Shown here one piece after another: positions 61,113 to 64,000 of a stretch of 64,000 nt of DNA. The notes beneath the pieces are model-generated. The model was not told the DNA's origin. It saw only the letters and a program-made list of their open reading frames with translations, and did not search any database. The number at the start of each line of letters is the position of its first letter. The stretch's first letter is position 1. The position numbers and the translations under genes were made by a program. Origin of the DNA: Wenzhouxiangella sediminis (GTDB lineage Bacteria > Pseudomonadota > Gammaproteobacteria > Xanthomonadales > Wenzhouxiangellaceae); contig NZ_QUZK01000018.1 of assembly GCF_003410055.1 (NCBI RefSeq), positions 88,581 to 152,580 on the forward strand, in the 5' to 3' direction.

Positions 61113-62465
61113 ATGGCCGGGGAAGAAGATAGAAAAACGCATTACAGTGAGGGAAGTCTGACGTTGGCGGGAACTGTGATGCTGGGAACGGGCGTCATGA
61201 TTGGCGCCGGCATTTTTGCGCTGACCGGGCAAATGGCCCAAATGACCGGCGTCCTGTTTCCCCTGGCATTCCTTGCGGCGGCTGTCATCGTTTCATTCAG
61301 CGCCTATTCCTATATTAAAATTTCCAATGCTTTCCCGTCTGCAGGCGGGATAGGAATGTATCTGCACAAGGCTTACGGTGACCACTTGCCAACGGCCTTC
61401 AATGCCTTGCTTATGTACTTTTCGATGGTGATCGCTCAAAGTTTTCTTGCCCGTACGTTTGGCTCGTACACCATGCAGCTCTTCGGTGGAGACGAGAGTG
61501 GTCGCATGGTTCCCATTCTTGGCGTGTCGCTGATATTGGCCGCCTTTTTGATCAATTTGTCCAGTAATCGGTGGATCCAGGGCGTGGCCTCGTTCATTGG
61601 GATCCTGAAAATCGGGGGCATCCTGATTTTCGGGCTCGTGGGTGTTTGGATTGCCGACAACATTGCCATGGACTTCTCAAGCCCGGGAGAGGCGGGAACC
61701 GTGGGTAATTTCCTGGGTGCGACTGCCCTCGGAATACTGGCATTTAAGGGCTTCACAACGATTACTAACAGTGGTTCAGAGGTCCAAGATCCGCATCGCA
61801 ATGTGGGTCGCGCCATCGTAATCTCTATTGCGGCGTGCGTCGTGATCTACACCTTGGTCGGCTTTGCCGTTGCGAGCAATCTGTCTCTGGCCGAAATCAT
61901 CGAGACCCGGGATTACTCCCTGGCGGCCGCTGCTCGGCCTGCGTTGGGTGAATATGCCGTTTGGTTTACGGTGGTCATTGCCATGATGGCTACCGCCGGC
62001 GGCATACTGGCCAGCATCTTTGCCGTCTCTCGCATGCTGGCCATGCTGACGGAGATGAAGTTGGTTCCTCACCGCCACTTCGGCATGCCGGGCAGTATTC
62101 AGAAGCACACCCTGGTCTACACCGTGGTTCTCGGGCTGGTCCTGACCGCATTCTTTGATCTGTCCCGCATTGCAGCGCTGGGTATCGTGTTTTACCTGAT
62201 TATGGATGTTGCTATCCATTGGGGCGTCCTCCGCTACCTTCGTGAGGACGTCAAGGCAAGCGCATGGGTGCCAGCCACGGCCATTCTTCTCGATCTGGCC
62301 GTGCTCGGAGGCTTTGTCTGGGTCAAGCTGAACACCGATCCCTTTGTGATTGGTGTTGCTGTTGCCGCGATGATCGTCATAGCAATTACCGTGCAGATTT
62401 TCCTGAAGCGATCGGCGGCGGAAAGACATGTCGGTCATGATGAATCGGAATCACACGACCACTGA
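61113..62465 (+). CDS. APC-superfamily amino-acid permease
   Basis: Membrane protein of 450 residues with about twelve helices. The first helix has the APC break GTGVMIGAGIFALTG, and helix 6 reads GILAFKGFTTITNSGSEVQD (20 residues), both typical. It ends in a His/Asp-rich tail (HVGHDESESHDH), seen also in metal genes of this window. Substrate unknown. GGAGG precedes the ATG. Located between IS debris and a truncated integrase, so probably acquired. Confidence 0.8.
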   Translation: MAGEEDRKTHYSEGSLTLAGTVMLGTGVMIGAGIFALTGQMAQMTGVLFPLAFLAAAVIVSFSAYSYIKISNAFPSAGGIGMYLHKAYGDHLPTAFNALLMYFSMVIAQSFLARTFGSYTMQLFGGDESGRMVPILGVSLILAAFLINLSSNRWIQGVASFIGILKIGGILIFGLVGVWIADNIAMDFSSPGEAGTVGNFLGATALGILAFKGFTTITNSGSEVQDPHRNVGRAIVISIAACVVIYTLVGFAVASNLSLAEIIETRDYSLAAAARPALGEYAVWFTVVIAMMATAGGILASIFAVSRMLAMLTEMKLVPHRHFGMPGSIQKHTLVYTVVLGLVLTAFFDLSRIAALGIVFYLIMDVAIHWGVLRYLREDVKASAWVPATAILLDLAVLGGFVWVKLNTDPFVIGVAVAAMIVIAITVQIFLKRSAAERHVGHDESESHDH

Positions 62466-63096
62466 CTTTGGGGGCAAGTGAACTAGATGGTCGAGCCGGG
62501 GGCTCCAGGTGAAGTCAAGCGTGTGGTGATTATTCTTTGAGAAATATGGGTGCGAACCCGCCGCCGCGCGTACGAAAATTGGTGGTCTGACCCCGATAGA
62601 GCCTGGCCGCGGCCAGGAGCAGGGCGCGATCATAGGTAAACAATCGCACGTCAACCTTGAGGGTTGTCCGCTCGCCATCGACCAAAACCACGCGCTCGGA
62701 GGGCGAAACGAAGGTTTGAGCGAAAAATGCTTTCTAGAATACGTTCAAACGTGCTTCTCGTAAGCTTGCTGTCCCGACACGCCTTTGCTGCCGTGGCCCG
62801 CTACAGGATTGAAAAACCACTGTCGTCGCTGTCGCCAAAGATCCTCCGCATTGCTCTCGCTGACTTGCACGGTGCGAGGAATACCATTGCGAATCATGCT
62901 TCGGATTGAATCCGAGGACGCAGACCCTGAACCTTCCATTCAAATAGAGGGGGACGTACTCCTTGAGAAGTCGGTCGGCGAGCGCAGCCTTGAGACCCGT
63001 CTTCATCAAGATCCCGCAGCGCACTATCTACTGTCACTCCGATCGGCAAGCAGCCGAAGAACCTAGGCGGCCCAGCTGCGGAAGTTAGCGAGATAC
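62466..63096. other. gene-free stretch between the permease and the recombinase
   Basis: About 630 bases. I found no open frame with a recognisable product, no clear repeat and no RNA. The section up to 63066 ends in TAG just before the in-frame residues AAQLRKLARYLG of the recombinase, so the recombinase N-terminus was probably lost here. Confidence 0.5.
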
Positions 63097-63900
63097 TTGG
63101 GTGCAACTGATTGGCACCAAATCAATTGGGCAGGGCTAGGCTATGCCGGCGTCAACGCGCTGCTCGCGCGCTTGGCAGCGGATGCGCCATCGGCCGCCGG
63201 CTTCAACGCCGCTCGAGCGGCCCTTCGTGGCGTGTTTCACCAGGCGTTCCTTCTGGGCCAGGTCGGCCACGAAACACTGCTACGAGTGCAAAGCATCAAG
63301 GGCGAGCGCATCAGTCGCGATAAAGAGTCTTCGGGGCGGTACTTGAGTGCAGGGGAGCTGGAGGTGCTTTTTGCAAACTGTGATGACGAAACCCGTCGAG
63401 GCTCCCGGGATGCCGCCGTCATCGCCATCCTCGCTTTTACGGGCTTGCGGCGGGCGGAGGCTGCCGCGCTCGAGCTACGTGATGTGCAGCTCGGCGAGGA
63501 CGTCGTTGTACGGTGGGGCAAGGGCCGTAAAGCCAGGCGAGTGCCGCTGATCGCGCCGACCACTCAAAGGATCCAGTCCTGGCTCCTGGCCAGGGGAACC
63601 GAACCCGGCGCGCTCTTTATTAGGCGGGTCAGCTGGAAAGATCGGGTGCTCGACCCAGGACTTAGCGACCAGGCGATCTACGACATTGTCCGGAATCGAA
63701 GCGGGGCATTTAAATGTTCACCACACGATCTGAGGCGAACGTTTGTGTCAAATCTCCTGGCTGCAAGCCAGGATTTGAGCGCGGCACGGCGCTTAGCCGG
63801 CCACTCCAGTACGGACACGACGGCAATTTATGATCGGCGAGCGGAAATCGCTGATCAGCAGGCAATGGAAAAACTGAACGCCGAAATGATCAGAGAGTAG
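63097..63900 (+). pseudogene. tyrosine recombinase lacking its N-terminal part
   Basis: 267 residues are open from a TTG at 63097. The catalytic domain is complete: TGLRRAEAAALEL (Arg), KGRKARRVPL (Lys), HDLRRTF (His-x-x-Arg), AGHSSTDTTAIYDRR (His and Tyr nucleophile). The core-binding domain begins at DWHQINWAGLGYAGVNALLA (20 residues), but the preceding codons AAQLRKLARYLG follow a TAG, so the first 20-60 residues normal for this family are missing and no usual start is present. It may have served the island. Intact activity is unlikely, though a short form from the TTG cannot be excluded. Confidence 0.7.
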
Positions 63901-64000
63901 GGCGATCCGCCGAAATTTGATGATCGGCTGCGAATGCGGGACTGTCCTGAGATTTGTGTAACTGCCCATTGATACGTACTGTAAATCAGGAGTTTATCAA

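Noticed and set aside
62466..63096. tRNA or att site in the stretch before the recombinase
   Set aside because: No cloverleaf or CCA end could be made out by eye; a tRNA scan would be needed.

Overview
The window reads as chromosomal DNA of a high-GC gammaproteobacterium, perhaps near the Wenzhouxiangellaceae or Lysobacterales. The clues are the gene content (Host_attach protein, Hsp20, dodecin, tandem Crp/Fnr-type regulators), a secreted protein ending in an IFxDxF-type tail, and GC-rich codon use. No rRNA, tRNA or CRISPR array was recognised, so the placement is weak.

Layout. (1) 1-21.3 kb is an exopolysaccharide (EPS) locus. It holds nucleotide-sugar enzymes (UDP-glucuronate epimerase, nucleotide-sugar dehydrogenase, GalE), an initiating polyprenyl glycosylphosphotransferase, a GT2 glycosyltransferase, a flippase, a deacetylase, O-acyl-transfer enzymes (hexapeptide and two FemAB/BcsL-like), a DUF218 protein, two tandem Crp/Fnr-type regulators, and three paralogous secreted Cys-rich beta-helix proteins. 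Five intergenic regions carry a TGTG-N8-CACA-type dyad that may tie the locus into one regulon. (2) 21.3-25.3 kb holds a stress set (Host_attach, dodecin, Hsp20) behind a well-placed FNR/ANR-type promoter, a beta-solenoid protein with nine RNG repeats, an EAL phosphodiesterase and a small lipoprotein. (3) 25.3-39.7 kb is accessory DNA. It has a DUF222-HNH endonuclease carrying an in-frame palindromic element, toxin-antitoxin modules YefM-YoeB, HigBA (two) and VapBC, an AlbA/ATPase gene followed by an attC-like sequence, an MmeI-like type IIL restriction-modification enzyme, an XRE-DUF805 fusion, and a merR/merTPA mercury operon with a textbook MerR promoter. Two copies of a leader repeat flank 30.0-39.7 kb; a third leads the EAL gene. 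(4) 39.7-41.6 kb is an IS3 remnant and a phospholipase-D-type synthase. (5) 41.8-59.6 kb is a long minus-strand metal-resistance region: CopL-like protein, CusCBA, DUF5676, a cytochrome c-DUF4440 fusion, DUF411, a PII-like protein, a CopB-type ATPase, DUF2933, a methyltransferase, a CDF transporter, two DMT transporters, a Met-rich protein, SHOCT and an orphan Rieske protein. (6) 59.6-64 kb holds IS481 debris, an amino-acid permease and an N-terminally truncated tyrosine recombinase.

How the parts may work together. The EPS locus looks complete enough to make, flip, modify and decorate a uronate- or aminosugar-containing polymer, with the beta-helix proteins as exported partners. The metal region couples RND efflux, a P-type ATPase, periplasmic chelators and a PII-type sensor. 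The middle section shows repeated acquisition and decay of mobile and defence genes.
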